A stretch of DNA of 15,773 bases from JAUREX01 sp964472135. Its GTDB lineage: Bacteria > Pseudomonadota > Alphaproteobacteria > Rhodobacterales > Rhodobacteraceae. Positions 8,334 through 15,269 of the stretch are shown here, one piece after another. Numbering within the stretch: the stretch's first letter is position 1; each line of letters opens with the position of its first letter. The notes under the pieces are model-generated. The model did no database searches, was not told where the DNA came from, and saw only the letters and a program-made list of their open reading frames with translations. The stretch covers positions 1 to 15,773 of the forward strand of contig CAYYJB010000052.1 of the NCBI GenBank assembly GCA_964472135.1, given 5' to 3'. A program made the translations under genes and the position numbers.

Positions 8334-10165
8334 TGGCCGCGCCGCCGCTTCTGCAACTCGCGGGCATCGGGCTTGGCTTCGGGGCGGTGCCGCTCTTCGA
8401 TGCGCTCGACCTCGTCGTGGCGCCGGGGGACCGGCTGGCGCTTGTCGGGCGCAACGGGTCGGGCAAATCGACGCTGATGAAGATCATGGCGGGCCTGATC
8501 GAGCCCGACCGCGGCAGCCGCGTGACGGGCCCGGGCGTGCGCGTGGGCTACATGGAGCAGGATCCGGATTTCGGCGCCTTCGCGACGCTCGGCGATTTCG
8601 CGACCGAGGGCCTCGATCCGTCCGAGCACTGGCGGGCCGAGATGGCGGCCGAGGGGGTGGGCCTCGATCTCGACACGCGCGCCGATACCGCCTCGGGCGG
8701 CGAACGGCGGCGGGCCGCGCTCGTGCGGCTGATCGCGGCGGAACCCGAACTCATGCTCCTCGATGAGCCGACGAACCACCTCGATGTCGCGGCGATCGGC
8801 TGGCTCGAGGCGCATCTGGCGCAGTCGAAGGCGGGGATCGTCGTCGTCTCGCACGATCGGGCGTTCCTGCGGGCGGTCGCGCGCGGCGTGCTCTGGATCG
8901 ACCGGGGGGCGGTGCGGCGGATGCAGGGCGGGTTCGAGGGCTTCGAGGCCTGGCGCGACACTGTCTGGGAAGAAGAGGACGCCGCGCGCCACAAGCTCGA
9001 CCGGCTGATCAAGGCCGAGGGGCGCTGGGCGGTCGAGGGGATCTCGGCCCGGCGCAAGCGCAACCAGGGCCGGCTGCGCGCGCTCGCCGCGCTGCGGGCC
9101 GAGCGGGCGGCGCAGATCCGCCGCCAGGGCGCGGCGGCGCTGGCGCTCGAGGCTGGCCCCGTCTCGGGCAAAAGGGTGATCGAGGCCGAGGGCGTCGGCG
9201 TCGCGCGCGGCGGCCGCACCATCCTGCGCGACGTCACGCTGCGCGTCGGCCGGGGTGAGTGCATCGCCATCGTGGGGGCGAACGGGGCGGGCAAGACAAC
9301 TCTCCTGCGCGTGCTGACGGGCGAGATGGCACCCGACCGCGGCCGCATCACCCTAGGCGCGGGGGTCGAGATCGCGACATTCGATCAGGCGCGCGCCGGG
9401 ATCGAGCCCGAGGCGAGCCTGCAGGAGGCGCTGACGGGCGACCCCGCGACGCGGGTGCCGGGGCGTTCCGACCAGGTCATGGTGCGGGGGGCGCCGCGGC
9501 ATGTGATGGGCTATCTGCGCGACTTCCTCTTTGACGAATCGCAGGCGCGCGCGCCCGTCCGCGCCCTGTCGGGCGGCGAGCGGGCGCGGCTTCTCCTGGC
9601 GCGGATCATGGCGCGGCCCGCGAACCTCATCGTGCTCGATGAGCCGACGAACGACCTCGACATCGAGACGCTCGACCTGCTGCAGGAGGTGATCGGCGAT
9701 TTCGACGGCACCAGCCTGATCGTGAGCCACGACCGCGACTTCATCGACCGCGTCGCGACGACGACATGGGTGATCGAGCCCGACGGGCGCGTGACGGCCT
9801 ATGCCGGCGGCTGGACGGACGCGACCGCGCAGCGCGGCGCGCCCCCCGTTCTGGCGCGCATGGCGGGCGGCGGTGCGGCGGCGGCGCCTGCCCCTGCCCC
9901 CGCCGCGCCGGCGGCACCGGCGGCAAAGCCCGCCCGCGACGGCCTCAGCTTTTCCGAGCGTCACCGGCTTGCCGCCCTGCCGGCAGAGATCGACCGCCTG
10001 ACGGCCGAGGTCGCGCGCCTGCGCGCGGTGCTTGCGCCGGCCGACCTTTTCGCCCGCGACCGCAAGGCCTTCGACACCGCGAGTGCTGCGCTTGCACGCG
10101 CCGAGGCAGCCCTCGCCAAGGCCGAGGACGACTGGCTCGACCTCGCCGAGCGGGCGGGAGAGTAA
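8333..10165 (+). CDS. uup: ABC-F family ATPase, Uup-like
   Basis: This is a cytosolic tandem ABC ATPase without membrane segments, 610 residues long. ABC-F proteins act mainly on ribosomes; Uup has also been tied to precise transposon excision and branched DNA. First ABC domain: Walker A GRNGSGKST (39-47), signature SGGER (121-125), Walker B LMLLDEP with Glu145, switch SHDR (173-176). Second: Walker A GANGAGKTT (315-323), signature LSGGER (412-417), Walker B LIVLDEP with Glu437, switch SHDR (465-468). The charged linker lies at about 210-275. An Ala/Pro/Gly-rich hinge (about 511-535) leads to a C-terminal coiled coil (about 540-608), which is what points to Uup rather than EttA or a resistance-type ABC-F. 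The start at 8333 overlaps the queG stop by one base; an in-frame ATG at 8300 would add 11 residues and is less likely. Both catalytic glutamates are intact. Confidence 0.93.
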   Translation: MAAPPLLQLAGIGLGFGAVPLFDALDLVVAPGDRLALVGRNGSGKSTLMKIMAGLIEPDRGSRVTGPGVRVGYMEQDPDFGAFATLGDFATEGLDPSEHWRAEMAAEGVGLDLDTRADTASGGERRRAALVRLIAAEPELMLLDEPTNHLDVAAIGWLEAHLAQSKAGIVVVSHDRAFLRAVARGVLWIDRGAVRRMQGGFEGFEAWRDTVWEEEDAARHKLDRLIKAEGRWAVEGISARRKRNQGRLRALAALRAERAAQIRRQGAAALALEAGPVSGKRVIEAEGVGVARGGRTILRDVTLRVGRGECIAIVGANGAGKTTLLRVLTGEMAPDRGRITLGAGVEIATFDQARAGIEPEASLQEALTGDPATRVPGRSDQVMVRGAPRHVMGYLRDFLFDESQARAPVRALSGGERARLLLARIMARPANLIVLDEPTNDLDIETLDLLQEVIGDFDGTSLIVSHDRDFIDRVATTTWVIEPDGRVTAYAGGWTDATAQRGAPPVLARMAGGGAAAAPAPAPAAPAAPAAKPARDGLSFSERHRLAALPAEIDRLTAEVARLRAVLAPADLFARDRKAFDTASAALARAEAALAKAEDDWLDLAERAGE

Positions 10166-10173
10166 CCTCAGCC

Positions 10174-11094
10174 TCAGCCTCCGCCGACCACCACCACGCC
10201 TGGCCGCACCCGCCCCGCGCGCAGATCGAGGATGTTGCGCGCGGCCTCCAGCCCCATCGTGCGAAAGGCATCCTCGCCCAGCGTCGCGGCATGCGGGGTC
10301 AGGATGCAGCGCGCGTCGTGCCGCAGCGGATGATCGCGCGGCAGCGGATCGGGCTCGGTGACATCGAGCAGCGCGCCCGCCACCTGCCCCGCGGCGATCG
10401 CGGCCGCCAGCGCATCGCTGTCGACAAGGCCGCCGCGCGCGGTGTTGATGATGATCGCCCCCGGGGGCAGGCGCGCAAGCGCCACGGCACCGATCATCCC
10501 CCGCGTTTCGGGCGTCAGCGGACAGTGCAGCGACAGCACATCGGCCTCGGCCAGGGCTGCGCCGAGGTCGGGTTCGATCCGATGGCCCTGGGCCGTTCGC
10601 GCGCCGGTCAGCCTCGGCCCGCAGACGCGCACATCCATCCCGAACCCAGCCGCGAGAGTGGCAACGCGCTGGCCCGTCGCGCCAAACCCCACGACAAGCA
10701 GTCGCCGCCCGCCAAGCCCCGGCATCGTCCGCCCCGCCCCCTGCCCCGCGATCAGCGCGGGCAGGCCCCGCGACAGCGCGAGCATCCCCATCAAGGCGAA
10801 TTCGGCGACCGACGCGGCATTTGCGCCGGGCGTGTTGGTGACGATCACCCCCTCGCGCGCGGCGGCAGCCAGGTCGATGTTGTCGACGCCCACGCCATGC
10901 TTGGCGATGTGGCGCAGCGCCGGCCCCATCGCACGGATGGGCAGCGTTCGCACGAGCACGATCTCGGCGAGTTCGAGTTCGCGCGCGCGCGCCGCCTCGG
11001 GCAGATCATGGAGCAAGACCGGCTCAAGCCCGGCCGCGCGCAACATCGCCACCGCATCCGGGTGGACGGGTTCGGTTATGCAGAGCCGCGCCAC
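10174..11094 (-). CDS. D-isomer specific 2-hydroxyacid dehydrogenase
   Basis: This is an NAD(P)-dependent oxidoreductase interconverting a 2-hydroxyacid and a 2-ketoacid; the exact substrate is not readable. The 306-residue protein has the split catalytic domain and a central Rossmann domain with GFGATG (136-141). The catalytic set is Arg220 (NTARGGLVD), Glu247 (DVTEPDPL) and His268 (LTPHAATL). HGVGVDNIDL (66-75) and TNTPGANAASVAEFAL (86-101) are family hallmarks. It resembles the catalytic part of phosphoglycerate dehydrogenases and hydroxypyruvate reductases but lacks a C-terminal ACT domain. The start is a GTG at 11092-11094, 3 bases after the anbu stop codon, making it the distal gene of the Anbu operon. 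The ribosome binding site is weak, so it may depend on translational coupling. The gene ends 8 bases from the convergent ABC-F gene, with no terminator between. Confidence 0.93.
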   Translation of the reverse strand: MARLCITEPVHPDAVAMLRAAGLEPVLLHDLPEAARARELELAEIVLVRTLPIRAMGPALRHIAKHGVGVDNIDLAAAAREGVIVTNTPGANAASVAEFALMGMLALSRGLPALIAGQGAGRTMPGLGGRRLLVVGFGATGQRVATLAAGFGMDVRVCGPRLTGARTAQGHRIEPDLGAALAEADVLSLHCPLTPETRGMIGAVALARLPPGAIIINTARGGLVDSDALAAAIAAGQVAGALLDVTEPDPLPRDHPLRHDARCILTPHAATLGEDAFRTMGLEAARNILDLRAGRVRPGVVVVGGG

Positions 11095-11097
11095 CGC

Positions 11098-11823
11098 TCA
11101 GATCTCGATATCCGTGAAGGCATCGCGCAGGGCCTTCGACCACGCATCGGACATGGCGCGAAAGGCGGGATCGTCACGCTCGATCCGCCGACGCGACTCG
11201 AGCCGAAGCGCATCGCGTCGCACCACCGCCAGATCGAGCGGCATCCCGACCGAGAGATTCGAGCGCATGGTCGAATCCATCGACAGCAGCACCGCCTTGA
11301 TCGCGTCCGGCAGGGGGGTCTCGGGCTTCACCACCCGGTCGAGGATGGGCTTGCCGTATTTGTGCTCGCCGATCTGCAAAAAGGGGGTATCCTCGGTCGC
11401 CTCGATGAAGTTGCCCTCGGGATAGATGAGGAACATCCGCATCGCCCCGCCGCGCCGCTGGCCGGCAACGATCATCGACGCCGAGGCGCCCTGCTTCATG
11501 ACCGCGAGCTTTTCGTCGACATCGCGGCGCACCGAGGCCAGCGTGTTGCCCACAAGCTCGGCCACCTCGAGCATCGTGCCCACCTGCATGATCGACGGCC
11601 CGAGCGCCTGATCGGGATGATCGACCGCCTCGCGCAGCCGCGCGATCGTCGTCTGCGTGACCGAGAGGCTGCCGGCCGTAAGGATCGCCACGATCCGCTC
11701 ACCCGGATCCTCGAAGAGGAACATCTTGCGATAGGTCGCGATGTTGTCGAGCCCGGCATTCGTGCGCGTGTCGGACAGCAGCACCATCCCCTCGTTAACG
11801 AGCAATCCCACGCAATAGGTCAT
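11098..11823 (-). CDS. anbu: Anbu, proteasome beta-subunit-like peptidase
   Basis: Anbu is a bacterial N-terminal nucleophile hydrolase related to proteasome beta subunits and HslV, cytosolic and known to form oligomers. The 241-residue protein begins MTYCVGL, so removal of the initiator Met alone exposes the catalytic threonine (residue 2, mature Thr1). The other catalytic residues are present: Asp18 (mature 17) in LLSDTRTNAG and Lys33 (mature 32) in YRKMFLF. The oxyanion-region glycine is in LTAGSLS (49-55). There is no propeptide, as expected for Anbu. GGAGGGG on the minus strand ends 6 bases before the ATG and fixes this start, which matters because it decides the active-site residue. It lies 27 bases after the transglutaminase gene and 3 before the dehydrogenase. 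The accompanying ATP-grasp, alpha-E and transglutaminase genes separate it from HslV, which pairs with HslU. The natural substrate is unknown. Confidence 0.93.
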   Translation of the reverse strand: MTYCVGLLVNEGMVLLSDTRTNAGLDNIATYRKMFLFEDPGERIVAILTAGSLSVTQTTIARLREAVDHPDQALGPSIMQVGTMLEVAELVGNTLASVRRDVDEKLAVMKQGASASMIVAGQRRGGAMRMFLIYPEGNFIEATEDTPFLQIGEHKYGKPILDRVVKPETPLPDAIKAVLLSMDSTMRSNLSVGMPLDLAVVRRDALRLESRRRIERDDPAFRAMSDAWSKALRDAFTDIEI

Positions 11824-11829
11824 CTTCAG

Positions 11830-11836
11830 CCCCTCC
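11830..11836 (-). promoter_or_regulatory. Ribosome binding site of anbu
   Basis: On the minus strand this reads GGAGGGG, with 6 bases to the ATG at 11823. It supports a start that puts the catalytic threonine directly after the initiator methionine. Confidence 0.65.
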
Positions 11837-11850
11837 GGCCCCGCCCGCCC

Positions 11851-12669
11851 TTATTGCTGCTGCATCTCGGCGACGGCAAGGCGCACCGTGAGCCGTTCCT
11901 CTGCCCCGCCTTGGGCACCACCCTGCGCGATGCCCCGAATGGGGGCGGCATCGCGCGCGTCGCGACCCGAGCCGAGGCGGACATAGCGCGCATCCGGGCA
12001 GCAGGCGTTGGCGGGATCGAACCCGACCCAGCCCAGACCCTCGATCCAGATCTCGGCCCAGGCGTGGGCGGCCTCGTGCGCGGGCGTACCCAGGGCCGCG
12101 CCGAGATAGCCCGAGACATAGCGCGCCGGCATCCCGCGCAGCCGCGCGAGCGCGATGAGGGCGTGCGCGTGATCCTGGCAGACCCCCTCGCCCTGCGCTA
12201 GCGCCTCGGCCGCGGTGGTGTGGGCATGCGTCGTGCCCGGGCGATAGGCGATCGCGCCCATCACCGCCCCCGCGAGGGCGTGGGCGAGGTCGAGCCCCGC
12301 CCCCGGCGCCCCGCCCGCCAGCGCGGCAAGGCGCGCGTCCGGGCGCGTCGCGGGCGTCTCGGTCAGATAGGCGGCCGGCGGGATCGCCTCGCGGTGGCCG
12401 CGCAGCACGCCCGCGTGATCGGCCGTCTCGACCGTGCCCTGCACATGGATGTCGATGCGCTCTACCGGGCCCTGGATCGTCCACGCCTCGACCCGGTCGC
12501 CCGCGCCGGTCACGAAGGACCCGCCCGGGATCCCCCCGGAAACAGTGATAAGCCAATCCATTGCGCGCTGTCCTTCATGAACCGAAGGCGTCAGGCGCAG
12601 CGACTGCACCACGAGGCGCACAGGGCGGTCGTAGTGATAGGACGTCAGATGATCGACGCTGAGCCTCAT
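11851..12669 (-). CDS. Transglutaminase-like cysteine peptidase
   Basis: This is a predicted papain-fold cysteine hydrolase of the bacterial transglutaminase family, 272 residues long with no signal peptide, so probably cytosolic. The N-terminal beta domain typical of the family (about 1-80) starts LSVDHLTSYHYDRPV. The core carries Cys164 (GEGVCQDHAHAL), His202 (AHAWAEIWIEG) and Asp218 (GWVGFDPANA), the complete Cys-His-Asp triad. After it comes the CCPDARYVRLGSGRDARD segment and a Gly/Gln-rich stretch near the end (about 248-257). Its start overlaps the alpha-E stop by 4 bases (ATGA), implying translational coupling. In this neighbourhood such proteins are thought to act as peptidases or amidases, possibly on the product of the ATP-grasp ligase, rather than as protein cross-linkers. 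That role is inference from context. Confidence 0.92.
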   Translation of the reverse strand: MRLSVDHLTSYHYDRPVRLVVQSLRLTPSVHEGQRAMDWLITVSGGIPGGSFVTGAGDRVEAWTIQGPVERIDIHVQGTVETADHAGVLRGHREAIPPAAYLTETPATRPDARLAALAGGAPGAGLDLAHALAGAVMGAIAYRPGTTHAHTTAAEALAQGEGVCQDHAHALIALARLRGMPARYVSGYLGAALGTPAHEAAHAWAEIWIEGLGWVGFDPANACCPDARYVRLGSGRDARDAAPIRGIAQGGAQGGAEERLTVRLAVAEMQQQ

Positions 12670-13619
12670 CGTGCCTCGCCGCTCAGATAGGCGTCGTGGA
12701 TGGCCGAGCCGAGGGCTCCCACCGCGACCACGAAGCCCGAGAGGAAGTCGTGCAGGCCGCGCTCGAACACCGCCTCGATCCCGCGCCCCTCGAGGCCCGC
12801 ACGCAGCGCCCGCACCCGGTCATGGGCCGGCGTCTCGCGGCCATAGGCGGCGGCGAGGCGCCCGAGATGGGCATCGAGCCCGCGCAGGCAGGTCACGAGC
12901 GAGCGCGGCATCTGCGGGTTCAGGATCAGGAAATCGGCGATCTTCGCGGCGCTGACCTCGCCGCCGCAGGCCCAGTGAAAAGCCCGCTGCGCCGAGAGCG
13001 CCTGAAGGAGCAGCGTCCACTGCACGTTGTCGAGGCCCGAGCCGACGAAATCGGCGCGCGGCAGCAGGACGTAATACTTCACGTCGAGGATGCGCGCCGT
13101 GTTGTCCGCCCGTTCGAGGTGATAGCCGAGGTTGAGGAAATCATAGCCGTCGTTGCGCAGGAGCGTCGCCTCGATCGCGCCGCGGAGCATGGCGGTGTGG
13201 CGCATCGTCCATTCCGTCAGCCGATCGAGCGTGAGGTCGCTCCTCGGCGTGCGCTCGAGCGTGCGCAACTCGTCCCAGGCGGTGTTGAGGGCATCCCACA
13301 CCTGGCTTGTCAGCGCGGTGCGCACGGTGCGGCCGTTCTCGCGCGCCCGCGTCAGGCAGGCGGCGATCGAGGAGGGGTTGTCGCGATCGAAGAAGAGGTG
13401 GCTCTCGAGGTTGCGCTGCACGGGTTCGCCATACTTGCGCGCGAAGGCATCCGCCGTGCCGGTGGCGCGCAGGAGCGATTCCCACTCGGTCCGCACGCCC
13501 TGCCCGATGTCGGGCAGCATGGCGATGCGGCCGCCCACGCGCAGAAGGCGCGCCGCACTCTCGGCGCGCTCCATGTAGCGGGCGAGCCAGTAGAGGTTGT
13601 CGGCGGTCCGGCTCAGCAT
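12666..13619 (-). CDS. Alpha-E domain protein (DUF403)
   Basis: This all-helical 317-residue protein belongs to the alpha-E family, whose biochemical role is unknown. It is known mainly as a partner of circularly permuted ATP-grasp and transglutaminase-like proteins. The N-terminus MLSRTADNLYWLARYMERAE is the family hallmark. A second, similar helix, YHLERADNTARIL, appears about 152 residues later, followed by an NPQMPRSLVTCL segment that parallels the earlier NPSSIAACL; this suggests an internal duplication. No enzymatic motif or membrane segment is seen. The gene starts 4 bases after the ATP-grasp stop and overlaps the transglutaminase start by 4 bases, so it is firmly inside the operon. 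A scaffolding or accessory role for the ligase is a plausible inference, not shown here. Confidence 0.93.
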   Translation of the reverse strand: MLSRTADNLYWLARYMERAESAARLLRVGGRIAMLPDIGQGVRTEWESLLRATGTADAFARKYGEPVQRNLESHLFFDRDNPSSIAACLTRARENGRTVRTALTSQVWDALNTAWDELRTLERTPRSDLTLDRLTEWTMRHTAMLRGAIEATLLRNDGYDFLNLGYHLERADNTARILDVKYYVLLPRADFVGSGLDNVQWTLLLQALSAQRAFHWACGGEVSAAKIADFLILNPQMPRSLVTCLRGLDAHLGRLAAAYGRETPAHDRVRALRAGLEGRGIEAVFERGLHDFLSGFVVAVGALGSAIHDAYLSGEAR

Positions 13620-13623
13620 CGCG

Positions 13624-15042
13624 TCAATCCACCAGCACCCAGGTATCCTTGACCCCGCCGCCTTGCGAGGAGTTGACGACGAGCGAGCCCTCGGTCAGCG
13701 CGACGCGGGTCAGGGCCCCGGGCACGAGCTCGACCCGCTCGCCCACGAGGCAATAGGGGCGCAGGTCGACATGGCGCGGCGCGATCCCCTCCTCGACGAA
13801 GCTCGGCACCGTCGAGAGCGCGAGCGTGGGCTGCGCGATGTAGTTCGCGGGATCGGCGCGCAGGCGCGCGCGGAAGGCCTCGATCTGCTCGGCGGTGGAT
13901 TTGGGGCCGATGAGCATCCCGTAACCGCCCGAGCCGTGCACCTCCTTGACGACCAGCTCGGGCAGATGCGCCAGCACATGCGCGAGATCGTCGGGCCGCG
14001 CGCACTGCCAGGTCGGCACATTGCCCAGGAGCGGCGCCTCGCCCAGATAGAAGCGGATCATCTCGGGCACATAGGCATAGACCGCCTTGTCGTCCGCAAC
14101 CCCCGCCCCCGGCGCCGAGGCGATCGTCACCCCGCCCGAGCGGTAGACATCCATCAGGCCCGGCACGCCCAGCATCGAATCGGGCCTAAAGCAGAGCGGA
14201 TCGAGAAACGCGTCATCGATCCGCCGATAGATGACATCGACCCGCCGCGGCCCCTCGGTCGTGCGCATGAAGACGTGGCGCCCCTCGACAAAGAGGTCCT
14301 GCCCCTCGACCAGTTCCATCCCCATCAGGTCGGCGAGGAAGCTGTGCTCGTAATAGGCCGAATTGTAGGCGCCCGGCGTCAGGATGACGATGTTGGGCGC
14401 CCCCTCGCAGCCCGCGGGCGCGACCGAGGCCAGCGTCCGGCGCAGCAGTTCCGAATAGCCGTCGATGCGCTGGATGCGGGTTTCCCGGAAGAGGTCGGGG
14501 AACATCCGCATCATGATCTCGCGGTTCTCGAGCATGTAGGAGACGCCCGAGGGGGTGCGGCAGTTGTCCTCGAGCACGAGGAACTCATCCCGGCCGGTGC
14601 GCACGATGTCGATGCCGACGATGTGCGAATAGACCGCGCGCGGCGGCACGAAGCCCGCCATCGCGGGCTCGTAGGCGGCATTGCCATAGACCAGTTGCGC
14701 GGGGATGCGGCCGGCGCGCACGATCTCGCCGCGGCCGTAGATGTCGGCGAGGAAGGCGTTGAGGGCGCGCGCCCTCTGCCGGATGCCGCGATCGAGACGC
14801 CCCCATTCGGCGGCGGTGAAGACGCGGGGGAACATGTCGAAGGGGATGAGGCGGTCGGGGTCGCCCCCCTCGCCATAGACCGCGAAGGTGATTCCGATGC
14901 GGCGAAAGAGCGCCTCGGCCTCGGCCTGCTTGAGGCTGCGCAGCCCCGCGGGCATCGCCTCGACCCAGGCGCCGAGGGCGGCATAGGGCAGGCGGACCTC
15001 GCCGCTGTCGAACATCTCGTTGAAGTGCCGGCCGTCCATCAT
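13624..15042 (-). CDS. Circularly permuted ATP-grasp type 2 protein
   Basis: This predicted ATP-dependent carboxylate-amine (peptide) ligase is the first gene of the Anbu operon and has 472 residues. The permutation is visible in motif order. The metal-binding acidic strand, LVLEDNCRTPSG (EDN at 158-160), comes before the nucleotide-binding Lys and glycine loop, VVKEVHGSGGYG (Lys366, loop 370-375); the normal ATP-grasp order is the reverse. VYGNAAYEPAMAGF (119-132) and RHVDLRPYCL near 423-432 are further family hallmarks. Two adjacent ATG codons (15042, 15039) are possible starts: GGGGG lies 6 bases before the first and GAGG 4 bases before the second. An upstream in-frame extension to 15129 is Arg/Ala-rich, unlike the family, and was not used. 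By family it should join an amino acid or peptide to a carboxylate. The substrate is unknown. Confidence 0.94.
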   Translation of the reverse strand: MMDGRHFNEMFDSGEVRLPYAALGAWVEAMPAGLRSLKQAEAEALFRRIGITFAVYGEGGDPDRLIPFDMFPRVFTAAEWGRLDRGIRQRARALNAFLADIYGRGEIVRAGRIPAQLVYGNAAYEPAMAGFVPPRAVYSHIVGIDIVRTGRDEFLVLEDNCRTPSGVSYMLENREIMMRMFPDLFRETRIQRIDGYSELLRRTLASVAPAGCEGAPNIVILTPGAYNSAYYEHSFLADLMGMELVEGQDLFVEGRHVFMRTTEGPRRVDVIYRRIDDAFLDPLCFRPDSMLGVPGLMDVYRSGGVTIASAPGAGVADDKAVYAYVPEMIRFYLGEAPLLGNVPTWQCARPDDLAHVLAHLPELVVKEVHGSGGYGMLIGPKSTAEQIEAFRARLRADPANYIAQPTLALSTVPSFVEEGIAPRHVDLRPYCLVGERVELVPGALTRVALTEGSLVVNSSQGGGVKDTWVLVD

Positions 15043-15146
15043 GCCTCGCCCCCGTCCGACCGATGTTAGCGCGTCGCCGGCGGCGCGGGAAAGGGCGCGC
15101 GCGCCCCGGGTGCGACAATCGCGCCGCAAGAGCCGCGCCCTGCCCG

Positions 15147-15152
15147 ATTATT
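15147..15152 (-). promoter_or_regulatory. Candidate -10 element of the Anbu operon
   Basis: Read on the minus strand this is AATAAT, five of six bases of the TATAAT consensus, about 105 bases before the ATP-grasp start. No convincing -35 hexamer lies at the right spacing (GGCTCG is found there), so the promoter, if real, is weak or activator-dependent. Confidence 0.3.
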
Positions 15153-15165
15153 GTGCAACCAACAC
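15151..15165. promoter_or_regulatory. Possible regulator-binding element near the Anbu operon promoter
   Basis: TTGTGCAACCAACAC resembles TTGTTAACTAACAA at 15227-15240 if one base is gapped. Both contain the core AACYAAC, and the cores are 75 bases apart. It overlaps the candidate -10 for the minus-strand operon. It is offered as a possible second site for the adjacent XRE regulator; the match is short and could be chance. Confidence 0.25.
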
Positions 15166-15221
15166 GCCGCGAGCCGCCTGACCGGCGGGGTCGTCGATGA
15201 ATGGATGGTAGACGCAGAATT

Positions 15222-15227
15222 TATATT
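15222..15227 (+). promoter_or_regulatory. Candidate -10 element of the XRE regulator gene
   Basis: TATATT matches five of six consensus positions in an AT-rich patch that stands out from the GC-rich surroundings. No clear -35 is visible 16-18 bases upstream. It would place the transcription start within or just after the palindrome at 15227-15240. Confidence 0.4.
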
Positions 15228-15240
15228 TGTTAACTAACAA
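15227..15240. promoter_or_regulatory. Palindromic operator candidate
   Basis: TTGTTA-AC-TAACAA is a perfect inverted repeat with 6-base arms and a 2-base centre, beginning at the last base of the candidate -10 and ending 29 bases before the regulator start. This position fits an autoregulatory operator for the XRE protein, which should bind as a dimer. Binding is inferred from position and symmetry only. Confidence 0.45.
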
Positions 15241-15257
15241 CCTGAAGATAGGTGAAC

Positions 15258-15263
15258 AGGAGA
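15258..15263 (+). promoter_or_regulatory. Ribosome binding site of the XRE regulator
   Basis: AGGAGA with AGGAG ending 7 bases before the ATG at 15270 is the strongest Shine-Dalgarno sequence in the window. It decides that start over an in-frame GTG at 15252. Confidence 0.75.
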
Positions 15264-15269
15264 TCCAAC

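Noticed and set aside
11098..11823. HslV (ClpQ) as the identity of the proteasome-like gene
   Set aside because: No hslU lies next to it, the protein is longer than HslV (241 versus about 175 residues), and the neighbours are those of Anbu.
9766..12201. An 811-codon plus-strand frame across the ABC-F end, dehydrogenase, anbu and part of the transglutaminase gene
   Set aside because: It runs opposite three genes with intact catalytic motifs and has low-complexity Arg/His/Pro/Gly content. It is a by-product of GC bias, not an antisense gene.
15043..15129. An upstream start for the ATP-grasp gene adding 29 residues
   Set aside because: The extension is Arg/Ala/Gly-rich without family resemblance, and the ATG pair at 15042/15039 has better upstream purines.
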